64,000 nt of DNA from assembly GCA_963930775.1 (NCBI GenBank), contig OZ005697.1, forward strand, positions 9,198,292-9,262,291, written 5' to 3'. Positions 44,352 to 56,871 of this stretch are shown here, in pieces. The DNA is from Cliona cf. orientalis. Its lineage: Eukaryota > Porifera > Demospongiae > Clionaida > Clionaidae. Below the pieces are notes generated by a model. It ran no database searches. It was not told the origin of the DNA and saw only the letters and a program-made list of their open reading frames with translations. The position numbers and the translations under genes are program-made. Position 1 is the first letter of the stretch, and every line of letters begins with the position of its first letter.

Positions 44352-45820
44352 TTATTGGTTATGGTCGTCTAGGAGGCCAAATTGCTTTAAGCTTCGCTTC
44401 TCAGCCATGGTCAGGGGCTGTCGCGATTTGACCATTTTCACCTCAAACCAGTGAGCTTGCATGAGCTGCCTCCACCTCTCCAGCTGGGGGTCATCATGGT
44501 ACACGGGATCAACTACTCGTACATAAGGTTCGAAATCTGGAGAGATCTGTCTGACTGAAGAGGAAGGGGTTGTGCTTCGAGAGTGATTTCTGTCTGGTGG
44601 GGGAGAGGGAGAGACGGAGGGAGAGGAGAGAGAAGGTGTGGTGGTACTGTGTACAGGAATACTTTGATGAGAGGGTTGGGTTGTGAAAGTAGCACCTTTC
44701 TCGGAGTGCAGTTTAGTGGTCTTTCCTGGACCACCGCTCGAGTGTGGTGCATTGGTTCTGGTACGACTACTTTGTGTGAAGACAACTTCTCCATTGTTCG
44801 AGTTTGAAGGTGCAGCACCGTTTGATGAAGGATTACTCGATGCAAAGAGGTCCCTACTGCTCTTATATGAAGATTTATTACTTCTTGTAGCGGGGTCCAA
44901 GGGCTCCTGGCTCTTGATATCATAGCTTGAAAGAATTGCAGGACTTTTTGTTGCAGATGTACTGGAATTAGGAACTGCACCTTGTGCTGTGAACGCTTTG
45001 CTGGTAGATGGGCCAGCACTAGATGTGGTACTCCCTGTGCTCTTGCTCAAAGGAACACTGGTCGTAGTGCCAACATTGCTCCTAGAGGAAGAAGCACTGC
45101 CCCCCAAAGGAGCATTGCTTGTAGAAGAACGAAGGTATTCTTGTGAGTACAGCTGTGTGTTAAGAGAGAGAGAGAGAGAGAGAGAGAGCGTAAGTGTGTA
45201 TTATTTTTGACTGTCATAATAGTATGGTTTTGTATACAAATCCACTACCAGTAAGATTCCAGGAATAAAGCCTCCTGGTGTGGTTTGCTTAGGGTATAGT
45301 ATCCATTGTGAAACTGTTTGGAGTAGAGAAATGTGGAGGGGGGAAGTTTAGAATCTACAAACAATCAACTGACAGTGGATTCCCCCTTCCCACTAAAATA
45401 TAAACTTACACCTAAAGTACTGTAGGGTACCAGTATGGGATAGCTTGTAAGTCCTAAACGTCAATGCATGTGTGTGTGCACGGTTGCATGATACTATACA
45501 ATATTATAATATTATGTGTGCATGTTTGGTGCCCCGGTGCGTGTGTTCAGAGGGATGGAGAGGAAGTATCTCATGTACTTTACACTATAAGGTTTCCCTC
45601 GGTACAAAGGAGGGTTAATAATAGCCCAACAGTCTCCATGCACTCATGGTATTATCTCAGCTAGACGTGTCGCTGGATCATGCATCAACTCAGGTGCTCT
45701 CCAGATAGAGTTGATAAACATACCGCCATGTATGGTAGCTGGGAGTGGAAAACTTTACATAGTCATTGGGAATGTCCCCCCCTCCACCCCACTAGTGCAA
45801 CACACAAACACATAGTGAAT

Positions 45821-45857
<37 letters not shown>

Positions 45858-48697
45858 CAAGTTGATTCAGATGTGGCAAACAGCAAAAAAGGATCACTTA
45901 AAAGTGTTGCCAGCATGTTATGTATGTAATTTGCCAGGATCCATGACCTATCAAGTCATCCAGACTATAAACACTGGAAAAAAACACTAAAAATTCATAC
46001 GTTCTAATAATAATTTTACCTCTGGTGATTTTTGTTTGTGTTGAAAGGGAGGCTGTGAGTGGCGTGGCGTCTCCATGGTGATGTTACCAGTGGCGTCCTT
46101 CTTCTGAACAGCTTTCTTCGACTTGTCGATGGTCAGCGACATTTTCTTGGTCTTGACCTTCACCCTGGGTCTCTCCTCCACCCTATCCTTGGGACTCTCA
46201 ACCACCTTATGTGCAGTATCCTCAACAGACGCTGCATAGTGCATAAAAAATTATGAAGCGAGATGAAAAATTAATAGTCATTAGGGATATATTTAGAGGG
46301 TGTGATTCTGCACCCCTTCCCTAGAATTTCTGTAATAATATTATACACAGAATGATAATAGTACTTAAGTATTGGAACATGTCCATTTCCTCCAACTGAA
46401 GAACTAGCAATTACTGATACTCCTGTATTAATCCCTGGTGTGATCGTAAAAACGTGATTGCTAAATCCAATTTCCTAAGCATCTCAGTGATACTTTCAAG
46501 CCATCAGGGAGTGATTTGCTCGTACAGATGTCGTAACAGACATCAAGGATATTAACAAATGAGGGATCTATTTGCAACTATGCCAGTAATGACATATCCA
46601 CATGCCTTCATAATCAATATCCCATGGAAGGTTTATTGAAATGGTAAGAGGTCGTCATATCTACATGTAGACTATAGCTATAGAGTATAATAATAATATA
46701 CACGAAATGGTGCATGACCCTTTACCTGATTGTTGCACTTGTGTCCGTTGTACCACATCGCTGGAGGGGCCCGGGGGTGCCCCTGTCGTTTCCATCTCGT
46801 CAGCCACGGAGCCGGTACCCTCCACGTCCACCTCCAAGGTGGCTGGAGGCTGTGACCCCATACCTACTACATCCACCTCTAGCGTACCATGTTCACCATC
46901 ACCAAGATCTTCCCCACCCAAGTGTTGGTCTCTGAGTGCGTGGTCATCACTACTTCTCTGTCCTAAAGATGTCGATCGTTGTTCAGTAGCATGGCTGACT
47001 GATTTTGAACTTTGACCTTTCATCGGCAACCTTTGACTCCTCGACCTCTCACCTCTCCCACCACTTGCTTCTTTGATCCACCGCCCATCCTGCACTTTCT
47101 GCTTGAAGTCTCCAAATATGTTGTGTGAGGCAAGGCCATCATGTGATACTCTACCATCACCACCACCATCGCCAGCACCATTGACTCCGCCCTGAGACTC
47201 CTCCCCCTCACGGCCAACAACAGGTGGCTCCATCACCCTTTCCCCTCCTCCTCCTCCTCTTCCATCTTCATTCTCTCTAATCCTTTCTCTTTCTCCTTCC
47301 ATCTCCCTTTCCTCTTCTCCTCCACCATTGTCCAGCGGCGGATCACAAAGGAAATCCTCACTTCTTGAGCACTCCATATGATGATTGTCTTTTGTGACAT
47401 TTTGAGACTCGGGACCTCCCTGTTGTTCTGGTGGTTGTGCGTCCATCTGTGCTATGAGCTGGGAGAGGGGGGATTGCTCTATCGAGTGATGATCCTCGAA
47501 ACCTCGCTGCTGCTCTTGAGATTGCGTGTCCATTTGCACAACAACGGAGGATGAGGAGGTCTCTTTTGTGATGCTTTGATCATCGGGATCTTGCCGAGAT
47601 GTAGATTGTACACCCATCTGTGCCACTAGCGGGGAAAGGGTGGATTCTCCCGTGGCATGAGATGGCTCAGGGTCTTGTCGTCGTGGCAATTGTGTGTCCA
47701 TTTGTGCTACAAGGGGGGAAAGAGGGGACTCTTGGGTGGTGTGGTGACAAACAGAATCTTGCGATTGCGTGTCCGTTTGCGCTACAAGCTGAGAGAGGGG
47801 GGACTCTGGTGTGGGGGAGGGGGACTCCAGCCTAATTATCTTTAACGAGGGGGGCTGGCTGTCGCTGCTGTAGAAGGCATCACTGTCTAAGCTCCTTTGC
47901 TGAGAGTCGGTCCAGTTTGGTGGCCCAGGTGGCTGGGAAAGATTCTGACTGCTGTCTGGAGTATCATTATCATCATCTCCCTCAATATCAACCTGATAGG
48001 ACACAGATACAGAGTGAAAGGCAATGTCAGCTGGTTGGTCACCAGCGAATGATGTCATTGCATTCACTTGTTCGTTTCTTCTCTCTTTCTCTCCTTCCTC
48101 CCTTTCTCTCATGCCCTCTTTCTCTGTCTCCCGATCCGTTGTACACACAACAATGTTGCCGGACAAGTTGAGTGCTGATTGGTCCACGTCATGTGACAGG
48201 AAAGCCTCAACGGTAGTAGGTTGTTGCATCACGGCTTCATTTGGTGCTCCACGAGTCGTGTCTTTCTCCACAGTACCACTAGGAGGTAAATTTGACATGT
48301 CATTACCGTGCTGTGATGTATAGACCTCTACTGTTGCCGGCTGTACCATACCAGCTGATTCAGCAATTATATGCAGCTGTGCTGCCCCTCCCTCAGTCGT
48401 TTGCAGTGCGGTCCTCTCTTCAGTTTGTGCCCTAGAACCAGAATTCGCCATATTCTTGCCTTTCTGCTTTCGCTTTGTAGGCTGAACGGAGGTTAGAGGA
48501 GAGGGAGAAGGAGAGCGAGAGGAGAGAGAGTGAGCTAGTTTTTGGACGATGTAGGGATAAAGGTGCTCCTGCTGGACTCCTTCTTCAACGTTGTCGAGCT
48601 CGCTCAGTTGACTGCTCGGTTCAAGTTTGATCAAGTGTTCACTGATTGGAAGGCGCGCAGCGGTATTAAAAATATCCAGTGGTAAATCCATATTCAT
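44352..48697 (-). CDS. Unrecognised 994-aa protein with SQ/TQ-rich tandem repeats
   Basis: Three exons (48697-46726, 46231-46020, 45152-44352) close in phase. The N terminus, MDLPLDIFNTAARLPISEHL and what follows to about residue 60, looks folded or helical. A basic KRKQKGK comes next, then a long disordered stretch rich in Ser, Gln, Pro and Glu. Between about 47430 and 47815 are five imperfect tandem repeats of roughly 25-30 residues built on ESPLSxLVAQMDTQ, giving many TQ and SQ dipeptides. Exon 2 is basic (RVEERPRVKVKTKK). The C-terminal 60 residues (FEPYVRVVDPVYHDDPQLER, LMQAHWFEVKMVKSRQPLTM) look like a conserved helical module. Clustered SQ/TQ is typical of ATM/ATR substrates in DNA-damage signalling, but I recognise no domain, so that role is only a guess. 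It is head-to-head with C9orf78. Confidence 0.75.
47430..47815 (-). repeat. Five coding tandem repeats (ESPLSxLVAQMDTQ)
   Basis: Repeat cores fall near 47433-47478, 47516-47555, 47606-47650, 47687-47735 and 47761-47812, spaced about 74-90 bases apart. The spacing varies, so these are old, diverged repeats rather than a recent satellite. Confidence 0.7.
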
Positions 48698-48934
48698 AGC
48701 AGAGTATTGCTACTATGCTATGCGCATATTAAATAAATATGCCTCAACTGTAGCTGTACACACTCTATTATCTTTCCAATTTTTCAGTTTTCCCGCTCTT
48801 TCGGATATTAAGAACATAAACATTCAGGTGCGCTTTAAAAAGAAAAGTTCGATACCCAATATCATCCGTACATGTACATGCTGGCCTCAAATTATTAATT
48901 TTTCTACCAATCTCCTGTTTCTGTGTGACCGATT
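48698..48934. promoter_or_regulatory. Divergent promoter region of the SQ/TQ gene and C9orf78
   Basis: 237 bases between the start codons, AT-rich, without an obvious TATA box at the expected place. TTTTCCCGCTC near 48788 weakly resembles an E2F-type site. Confidence 0.4.
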
Positions 48935-50741
48935 ATGCCTCAAAAGCCTCGACCGCGTAATTATCGTAAACGCCAGCAAGAAGAGAGTGATGATGAGGAG
49001 CCGGTGGGCGTGGCAGAGGAAGGCGGAGTCAAAGAGGTTGAAGAATCTGACGAAGATTCTGTCAGGTGTGTGGGTTTGTCAAAAATGCATCATCTGTAGG
49101 TGATCATTCAATATTGGATTGTAGAAGAAAGCTTGAAGAAGCTAAAGAGCTACAGAAATTTAGAAAGAAACCAGCTGGAGTGAGGTGAAGAATTACTAGT
49201 GTTCGGCTATAAACATGTTGAAAATGTTTCATAGTTAACTTTGTACTTTGATCTCTTGTTTGCAATACAGTGCAGTGGGACTTGCATTTGGAAAGAAATT
49301 CTCAGAGGATGAAAAACTGGCTGTAAGCATGTGTACTAGTTCACAGTGAAGGGGTTATCAGACTCACTATTAATACTTATATCATGCACGTTGTTTTTAT
49401 CTTTCTCCACAGCCAGATCCATTCAAACTGAAGACGGGTGGGCTGGTGGACATGAAGGAGATCACCCCTTCTCACATGGAAGCGTAATTGACCATGCCTC
49501 GTCCCTGCATGGGGACAAAAGCTGCTAATTTTTAAATTTTTTGACCAATCACAGGACAGAGGATGAGGTACTACAGCGGCTAGCAAATGCCTTCTCTGCT
49601 GAGACAAACCAAGGAGATGACGAGACACACATGTAAGCAATGGAGATGATGACATCATTATAATGTAATATATTATACCAACCATCAATGTTTTTTTTTC
49701 AAGGTTGCAGTACATCGAGCAAGAGATGTCCAAACGAAAAGGAGTTGAGAAGGACAAGGATGATATTTCACTGTGAGAAATATTTCTTTCTCTCTTCCTA
49801 GTATCTGCATGACGTTTTAATTTTATCTTTTTTAAGCTATGAAGCGAAGATCAAGTCCCTATACAAGGTACCTGAGAAGTTTCAAGTTAAAGAGCAGAAG
49901 AAAACTGAAGAGATGTTGTCCAATCAGATGCTCTCTGGCATCCCTGAGGTGGATCTCGGATTAGAGTAAGAGAAGAAAATTTGTAAGATGACATTTCATT
50001 CCTTTTTGCTTTTTTTGGTATATAGAGCAAAGTTTAAGAACATCGAGGAGACTGAGCTAGCCAAGCAACAGCTTATGGAAGAGAGAGAGAAAAAGTAAGG
50101 AATGTACACGTGTAGGCTTATAATAATATTATCAGCTTCATTTAATTTTTATCCCCAATTGGCAGGAAAGAGAAGTCATCCAAATATACACTACACAGCC
50201 TGAGATGTAAGCTATTCCACTTTTAACAAAATCTGCTAAACATACAATGTCATGCCTTTTATCGACCATTTTATGGATCTAATAATAATTACCGTATAGC
50301 TGGAAATATTGGCGGGAATTAAATTTGGCGGTTGAGCCCAAAATCGCTATTGGAAGAATATTGGCGGATTTAAAATTTGGCGGTTGTAATAATATTATTA
50401 TGGACCGCCACACCGCCAAATTTTCCAGCTATACAGTATTGTTAACTATAATGCTGGTAATAATATTATTATACCTTCACTTGTTTTTCATTTCTTAAGT
50501 TTACAAGCACAAAGATCCTGACCCACGAGGAGAGAGCTCAAGCACAGCTACTGCTGCTGCTCAGGAGTCTGATAAGAAGGCACAAACAGAGCCGGCCTTT
50601 ATTCCAGTGGTGGGAGAGAATGAACCTGAACTAAAGCCCGCGGGCCCAACCAAGAGTGCCAGGAAGCGGCTGGATCCTGGACAGTTGGCCACGGATGACT
50701 TTCATTACGATAAGTACAAGAAACGATCCAGACGTTATTGA
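48935..50741 (+). CDS. C9orf78: C9orf78/TLS1 (HCA59) spliceosome-associated protein
   Basis: Ten small exons (48935-49065, 49125-49184, 49271-49322, 49413-49483, 49555-49632, 49704-49772, 49837-49965, 50026-50094, 50166-50206, 50500-50741) close in phase to 313 aa (human 289). The diagnostic blocks are PDPFKLKTGGLVDMKE, AFSAETNQGDDETHMLQYIE, KKTEEMLSNQMLSGIPEVDL, RFYKHKDP and the terminus TDDFHYDKYKKRSRRY. The family is a highly charged, mostly disordered protein that associates with the spliceosome; fission yeast Tls1 and human C9orf78 both bind the helicase Brr2 and influence splice-site choice. Exon 8 carries a run of Glu, Arg and Lys. The introns are mostly 60-90 bases; the last, nearly 300, is enlarged by a MITE. 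Confidence 0.95.
50290..50440. repeat. Miniature inverted-repeat element in C9orf78 intron 9
   Basis: The left end taccgtatagctggaaatat and the right end, reverse-complemented aatactgtatagctggaaaa, are inverted repeats that both continue into a TTGGCGG word. Copies of AATTTGGCGGT lie inside. About 150 bases. Confidence 0.75.
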
Positions 50742-51012
50742 AGATAATTTAATCTTATGCATGTCCATTGTTATAATGTTGTATGACACTGTACAATCAT
50801 GTAATAATTGCAATCAGAATGCATACAAAAGCTGTTACATAGGTGAGTGTGGTGCAGTATTCTCAGTAACTACTTTTTTATACAAAATTTGCAACCAATT
50901 ATTCAAATGGATAGCAAACTCAATGTTTGCTAAATCAAGAACCTCGACAAATTTGGGGTAAATATGTGCTAGCTAAATTAATCGTGCATAAGTATAATAT
51001 TATATGTATTTC
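50742..51012. other. Convergent spacer C9orf78/SLC27A copy A
   Basis: 271 bases holding both 3' ends; AT-rich, nothing else seen. Confidence 0.5.
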
Positions 51013-53929
51013 TCATAAGTGAAAGTTTCCCGACAGTATCTTGTCATGGACATCAGTGGTGAGCGGCACGTAGCATTTCTGACCCTGGTCCATGACATAG
51101 AGAGGGTCATGGACCTTGTTGATGTCAAAGCCTTCGTTCCTGAGCTGGACTTTCTTGAGTTTGAAGGTGCCAGTGAGCTCCACCTCGGGAAGGAGACGAA
51201 CAAACAGAGGAACAGCATAGGCCGGCAGAGACAGGAATAGCTTCTTGGCTAAGTTGGCCAGGTCGACTGAGGCCTCTGTACCAACTATAGCAGCCATTCC
51301 AGCACGGCCTTCACTTCCTGTGAAAGAGGAAGTAATAATCCTCTAATTGAGTTATTGAAGTTAAATTTACAGCTTCACACACCTGGCACCTCTACTCCAT
51401 AGACTACCACATCTGTCAATTCAAGAATATTGGTAATGTTTGCCTCAACTTCAGTTGTAGAGACATTTTCTCCTTTCCATCGGAATGTGTCCCCAGTGCG
51501 ATCACAGAAGTAGAAGAAGGCTTCTTCATCCATACGAAGGATGTCTCCCGAGCGGAAGTAGCGATCTCCCTTGCGGAACACGTCAGTCATCAACTGTAGT
51601 AAACATTATCATAATCAAGCAGCATCACATTAATTTTACCGAGTGCCAAAATTCAGCAGTGTGCAAACTTCAAGGACAGGGAAAGCTAATTGCTAAGCAC
51701 CCATTGGCCCTCTGAAATAACTTGCTAAATTGTGATATTGCCATGCTAGTTTCAATTTTAATAATAATAGTATTGTTGGCGAAGTATAATACCTTCTTGC
51801 TGGTAGCATTTGCGTCAGTGTACTTGGAGAGCATAGTCTCATCAGGAATCTTTCCAATCAGCTCCCCAGGCTCGTTGACTCCAGCTGGTATGCAAAATCC
51901 ATTGCTATCACGCACATAATCCCCAGTCACTGGATCAACCTACAACATCATAAGATAATTTCTTTGGCTGTTGAAGGAGGGAGGGATGATTTTTGGGAGG
52001 TTGATATACCTTGACCAATAGCTGTTGGTTCAGGTTTGAGAGTACCTTCAGTGCAAATCCACAAGCCCCAGGTTTGTTGAAGGGATTGACCATTCCTGCA
52101 TTACTCTCGGTTGAGCCATAAAATTCACAAATGTGTGGAATTGCAAATCTCTTGGTGAATGTAGTCCAGATTTGTGGGCGGAGCCCATTGCCGACACACC
52201 AACGGACATTATGCTGTGTGTCTGTTTGTCGATTAGGCTGAGCTAAGAGATAGCGACACAGCTCTCCAATGTAAAAGGTCACCTTTAGAGAGTAGAGAGA
52301 AGGGAAAAGGGACTCGAGCGAAATTTAATAGCTACGTACGTAACTCACTGTGCACTTGTACTTGATGCAGTCCAGCCAGAAATTACTGGCAGAGAATTTC
52401 TTCCTAATCACCAGGGTCGTTCCTGTGAACAGCATCTGTCCTGAGCTCAGTACTCCACCATTGGTATGATAGAGGGGGAGGGTGCAATAGACGACATCGT
52501 CTGAACTGATATTGGTAGAAAGCGTGATCCCTGCCTGCATAGCGAAGTATCGGACATGCCTAAGTTGACAGGCCTTGGGTAGCCCAGTGGTCCCAGATGT
52601 GTAGATAAAGCATACTTTGTCTGTACACAATGAAAGAAAGTTTTCATATTATTATGAAATTATACTGCTTTCAGCACAGATTTGTAGATAAAATGTTATT
52701 TTCTACCCAATTTCCAAAAATTGAAGACTGCTGACAGTATACTCACCAGTTGCTTGTTTCTGTTCCACAGGGGGTGGGTCATTAGGAGAAGCTGTCTTCA
52801 CCTCTTCCTCCATGTTCCTGGCCTGAGGAAGAGCAGACTGCTGGCCATAGGAGAAGCAGCTGTCATGGAGGGAGGGGTCTAGCTCAGGGAGAACCTCAGC
52901 AAGAGCTCCAGAGAGAGAAGGACTGAACACAACTGCTGAACAGTTGCCAATCCTTATGCAGTGAGCAAGGGCCTCCTTACGAAGATTGTAGTTGATAAAG
53001 GCAGCTGTATGTTTGAACAATGACCCATCGAGCATTGCATTGTGCATCTCCACAATCGTACTATGTAAGCTTAGTAGAGCCACTCCCACATTACTTTTGC
53101 TAAAAGTATCATTCTAGTACCAGAAAAACCTCTCCCAGAATGATATAATAATTATGTGCATTACTAACTTCAATACTCAAGTTATGGTCAAATCCACAAG
53201 TACAACAGTTCCCAGACCCTTTCATGGGCATGGGGACAGAACCAATTTCAATTTCATTGGAATATGTAATTAATATACCTGTGACTCCAAGCTTGCACAT
53301 AGCAAGAAATACAGGGAGATACTCCAAGCTATTCTCCATAAAGACAGCGGCAGTGTTGCCATGGCGAAGCCCAGCACCCCTCAGAATGTTAGCAATCTGA
53401 TTGGATAATTCATCAAGTTCACGAAAGGTCAACTGGCGATCCTCAAACACAATGGCAGTCTTGTTGGGGTACTTGAGAGCAGTTTTTCGAAAGTAATCAG
53501 AAATGTACAGCCGCTGCTTCTTGCTCTGTTTAATTGAGTTAAGCAACTTTCCAAATCGTCTTATGAACCTACATATATTAAAAAAGAAGATAATTTATAC
53601 ACGTTAGCTAAGAGTCAAGAGTATCAAGGGAAGAGGAATTCTCCAAGTATACTGCTGCCTTTGCCACTCCATGCAGGAACCCATATTAATTTTATTTATT
53701 TATTTTTTTGTGGTTGAAGTATGCTATGTTAGACTAGAGCTAGCTAGCTATCTGACCAGATGTCTCTTGGTAGATATTTGATGACCATCCTTGTGTAGTT
53801 CAGGCCGCCCGTGGCCATGAAGATGAGAACGCCAGCTACCAGCGAGTTCACGAGAGGTCGCCCCAGAGCAACGATCATCACCAGAGCAGCACCAAGGCCA
53901 GAAAGGAGCGCCATCTTGGGGAACGCCAT
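51013..53929 (-). CDS. SLC27A: Fatty-acid transport protein/very-long-chain acyl-CoA synthetase (SLC27A), copy A
   Basis: Eight exons (53929-53757, 53568-53279, 53004-52747, 52620-52349, 52282-52010, 51939-51793, 51593-51383, 51317-51013) close in phase to 642 aa, the usual FATP length. The N terminus is hydrophobic ([34 protein letters not shown]) as in FATPs. Then come [20 protein letters not shown], the AMP-binding loop [12 protein letters not shown] (exon 4), [26 protein letters not shown] and the FATP/VLACS signature [20 protein letters not shown] (exon 7). The family takes up long-chain fatty acids by trapping them as acyl-CoA, at the plasma membrane or ER. A tandem copy with the same intron positions lies just upstream. 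Exons 3, 4 and 8 are nearly identical to those of copy B while other exons are clearly diverged. Confidence 0.93.
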
Positions 53930-54421
53930 GATATCAGCTATCTTCTCGCGAGGTGGCAATGATCAAGAGGTCACCAGAACGCTATCAAGGAGGGTGGGGT
54001 GGGGGTAAGGCCAGCAGCACCCATCGGCATTCAATTACCTTAGTGTCACTAAAGTTAATTACACCTTAATTTAGCGAATTTAGCGACCTTTACCCAATTC
54101 GCTAAATTAAGATGAGGCCAAATATTTTTCGAAATGTATTATTCATGACACTGTATTGTGGTACATGCAAAATCGCTAAATTAAAGTGCAGCTAAATCCT
54201 CTCTCCTGAAAATCGCTAAATTAAAGTGCAGTTAACTTTAGTGACACTAAGACCTGGTTCTGCCTTGCGCAATTGCGCATGCGTGAATCACGATGTTGTC
54301 ATGAACCACTTTCAACCAAAATTCATCATAATTGGGGCAAAATTATAGTTAAATCATTCAAATTAAACATGTAAAAAATGAATCACTCCTAAAAAGCAAA
54401 ACCTGTAATTATTACGAGTTC
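53930..54421. other. Spacer between the two SLC27A genes
   Basis: 492 bases that must hold the 3' end of copy B and the promoter of copy A. Nearly half is the inverted-repeat element at 54039-54251. Otherwise I see nothing. Confidence 0.5.
54039..54251. repeat. Miniature inverted-repeat element between SLC27A copies
   Basis: cttagtgtcactaaagttaa at the left is matched by its reverse complement ttaactttagtgacactaag at the right; the match resumes into CTTTAATTTAGCG after a short mismatch, about 38 bases in all. CGCTAAATTAAAGTGCAG occurs twice inside the right half. It resembles the element at 4229-4441 in its CCTTAG-type end and GCTAAATT content. Confidence 0.8.
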
Positions 54422-56819
54422 TCATAAACGAGCATTCCCCGATGATATCTGCTGGTAAAGGTCTCGACCCAGTGGCACATAGCTTCGCTGCGCCGAATCC
54501 ATTACGTAGAGGGGATCATGAACCTTGTTGACGTCAAAGCCTTCGTTCCTGAGCTGGACCTTCTTGAGTTTGAAGGTGCCAGTGAGCTCCACCTCGGGAA
54601 GGAGACGAACAAACAGAGGAACAGCATAGGCCGGCAGAGACAGGAATAGCTTCTTGGCTAAGTTGGCCAGGTCAACCGAGGCCTCTGTACCAACTATAGC
54701 AGCCATTCCAGCACGACCTTCACTTCCTGTGAAAGAGGAAGTCACGTGATTCCAAATAGCATACAATAGTTAATTAATTAACACACCTGGTACCTCTACT
54801 CCATACACCACCACATCCCTTAGTTCGAGAAAGTTGGTAATGTTTGCCTCAACTTCAGTTGTAGAGACATTCTCTCCTTTCCAGCGGAAGGTGTCCCCAG
54901 TGCGGTCGCAGAAGTAGAGATATCCCTCCTCGTCCATACGAAGGACATCCCCGGATAAAAAGTAGCGATCTCCCTTACGGAACACATCAGTCATCAACTG
55001 AAAGAAAAATCAATAATACAACAGTAAACATAGAGTAGTATCAGAGTTTGATTCACAAATAACTTGGCAAAAAAATTTAATGGTCCTTTCAGTATTGTGA
55101 TACTGTGCCTCATACAACTTGTATTATAGCCCACTTAAAGAAATTTGCTGCAGCTTCAAAAAAGGGACTTATCAATCAGTTGGACTAATTACTTACCTTT
55201 TTGTTGGTAGCCTTTGAGTCGGTGTATCCATCGAACTCGCTGGTCCTCACCCTCTGTCTAATGGCCCCCACCAGCTCCCCCGGCTCATTCACTCCAGCCT
55301 TCACACAGAACCCCTGGCTGTTCCGCACATGCTCTCCGGTCTCAGTATCAATCTGATCAAGGATTGGTCAATAAGCATCATTAAAACAGATCGAGTGTAC
55401 TGTGAGGTCAAAGATAGCGTACTGTATTTATGCTAATAAAACGTATGATCTAATTAGCGCAAGAAAATTCGCGTTCTAGGATTTTTCATTTTTCATAGGA
55501 GCACATGACGACCTTTACCAGAAAATCACGCGCAATATAAAATCGTCTTTAGCTTGCATCTATATGGTATTCCCTGAGCTTCTCAATCTACACTGCCTAG
55601 AGAAGGGTCACGGGTATTAATAAAATAGGCAGCCAAAAAATCAGCTATATAATATTCTGATTCTATCCAATAATAGTGTCAAGTGATATTTCTCACCTTG
55701 ATGAGGACCACAGGGTTGAACATTGGCAACACCACGGAAATGGTCCCACAAGACCCCACCCTGTTGAACGGATTCAACAAACCAACGTTGCCCTCCGTAG
55801 AGCCATAGAATTCGGCAATCTTGGCTATCCCGAACCGCTTGGTGAACGACGACCAGATCTGTGGGCGGAGTCCGTTGCCGACACACATGCGGACACAGTG
55901 CTGTGTGTCCGTCGGCCTGTTCGGCTGAGCCAAGAGGTAGCGACAGATCTCACCAATGTAGAAGGCAACCTAAGAACAGAAATGAAAAATTTATTCATCT
56001 TGTCATTGTTAGATTCACAGAACTGACTTGTCACAGTATTCTATAGGTACATGTAACTCACAGTGCACTTGTACTTGATGCAGTCCGGCCAGAAATTACT
56101 GGCAGAGAATTTCTTCCTAATTACCAGGGTCGCCCCCGTGAACAGCATCTGTCCTGAACTGAGCATCCCCCCGTTGGTATGATAGAGGGGGAGGGTGCAG
56201 TAGACGACATCGTCTGGACGGATCTCGGCCATCAGGTTCACCCCCTGTTGGAGGCTGAAGTACCTCACGTGCTTGATGTTGCAAGCCTTGGGCAGCCCGG
56301 TAGTGCCCGACGTGTAGATATAGCAGGCCTTGTCTGTGATAGCATGCCAAAAAATTGTAAAAGGATGTTGGAAATAATTATGTGGTTTGGACAGATAGTC
56401 TCAAAATTGCTCTGTGCACAAATATTTTTCTGTAAAAACAACCACTGCTGCTGATTTCCAGCCTTGTGCCACGAGTATTTAAGGAAGAAAAGTCTCTCTC
56501 TCTCCTCTACATATGAAGACTAACTAGGTTAGGAAGGAAATGAGCACTCACCTGTGGCTTGCTTAGCTTCAACTTGAGGTGGGTCATTAGGAGAAGCTAT
56601 CTTCACCTCTTCCTCCATGTTCCTGGCCTGAGGAAGAGCAGACTGCTGGCCATAGGAGAAGCAGCTGTCATGGAGGGAGGGGTCTAGCTCAGGGAGAACC
56701 TCAGCAAGAGCTCCAGAGAGAGAAGGACTGAACACAACTGCTGAACAGTTGCCAATCCTTATGCAGTGAGCAAGGGCCTCCTTACGAAGATTGTAGTTGA
56801 TAAAGGCAGCTGTAATCAT

Positions 56820-56871
<52 letters not shown>

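Noticed and set aside
46707-48323. Plus-strand frames opposite the 994-aa gene
   Set aside because: Low-complexity Pro/Ser/Leu shadows of the repeats; the minus strand has one long frame with good splice sites.
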